From Bacteroidota bacterium (GTDB taxonomy: Bacteria > Bacteroidota > Bacteroidia > Bacteroidales > Bacteroidaceae): DNA of 64,000 nucleotides. Positions 63,965-64,000 of the stretch are shown here, piece by piece. Location: NCBI GenBank assembly GCA_023426145.1, contig JAFABG010000040.1, positions 186,001 to 250,000 on the forward strand, read 5' to 3'. Every line of letters starts with the position of its first letter. Position 1 is the stretch's first letter. A program made the translations under genes and the position numbers. The notes beneath the pieces were generated by a model. That model saw only the letters and a list, made by a program, of their open reading frames with translations, searched no databases and had not been told where the DNA came from.

Positions 63965-63998
63965 TGGTCGTATTCTTTTACTGAATAGAATGCGACCA
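63965..63998 (+). terminator. Possible terminator of the GH105-CE8-CE12 unit
   Basis: TGGTCGTATTCT pairs with AGAATGCGACCA with one wobble, 11 bases past the stop. The window ends before any T-run can be confirmed. Confidence 0.5.
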
Positions 63999-64000
63999 TT

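Overview
The window is chromosomal DNA from a member of the Bacteroidales, most likely a Bacteroides species. Several things point that way: low-to-moderate GC; many copies of the Bacteroidetes -7 promoter box TAnnTTTG placed 15-60 nt before genes; a fused MurF-alanine racemase; a fused NuoCD with no NuoEFG; outer-membrane TonB receptors with carboxypeptidase-like N-termini; and a pectin utilisation cluster. I cannot assign the species. I see no insertion sequence, prophage, integrase, rRNA or CRISPR array.

Layout. 1-2140: rsfS-ftsH (minus), with ftsH running off the left edge. 2404-2474: tRNA-Gln with its own promoter and terminator. 2658-6786: a DUF349 coiled-coil protein, mgtE and rsmA/ksgA (minus). 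6836-9325: a YbhN/UPF0104-like membrane protein and pepD (plus). 9326-10185: a gene-poor interval that holds a short transcription unit with a 5' hairpin, a 30-residue ORF and a terminator, followed by a complex palindrome. 10186-18371: a 1902-residue alpha-2-macroglobulin, a DUF1573 protein and meaB. 18430-22725: an EamA exporter (minus), then an AAA ATPase plus DUF4435 pair resembling the PARIS defence module, then an MscS channel. 22867-29816: a TonB-dependent receptor, a beta-helix lipoprotein and a multi-PAS histidine kinase.

29924-40011 (minus) is a complete nuoABCDHIJKLMN operon, an 11-subunit complex I without the NADH-oxidising module. A small exported protein lies upstream, and then a 757-bp spacer with striking palindromes. 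41260-43276 is a small redox cluster (DoxX, YceI, flavodoxin-fold NAD(P)H oxidoreductase, HxlR regulator). 43615-46901 is dxs-trkA. 47205-55223 (plus) carries a GSCFA protein, murF-alr, tatA-tatC and a Dna2-like nuclease-helicase. 55224-55561 contains a promoter followed by a terminator with no ORF, a small-RNA candidate.

55562-63954 is a pectin/uronate cluster arranged divergently around a 300-bp control region with a 26-bp palindrome and GTGCAC repeats. Leftward: a galactitol-type EIIC carrier, a KduI isomerase with a signal peptide, and a hexuronate-type MFS transporter. Rightward: GH105 unsaturated uronyl hydrolase, a CE8 pectin methylesterase, and a CE12-CE8 fusion esterase. Together these suggest that methyl and acetyl groups are removed and unsaturated galacturonosides cleaved outside the cytoplasm. 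The released 4-deoxy-5-keto-uronate may then be isomerised in the periplasm by the exported KduI before uptake.

The most interesting candidates are the 30-residue ORF transcript (9521-9845), the PARIS-like pair (19451-21357), the EIIC carrier with no PTS partners in view, the exported KduI, the 55.3-kb small-RNA candidate, and the two composite palindromes at 9921-10003 and 40800-40883.
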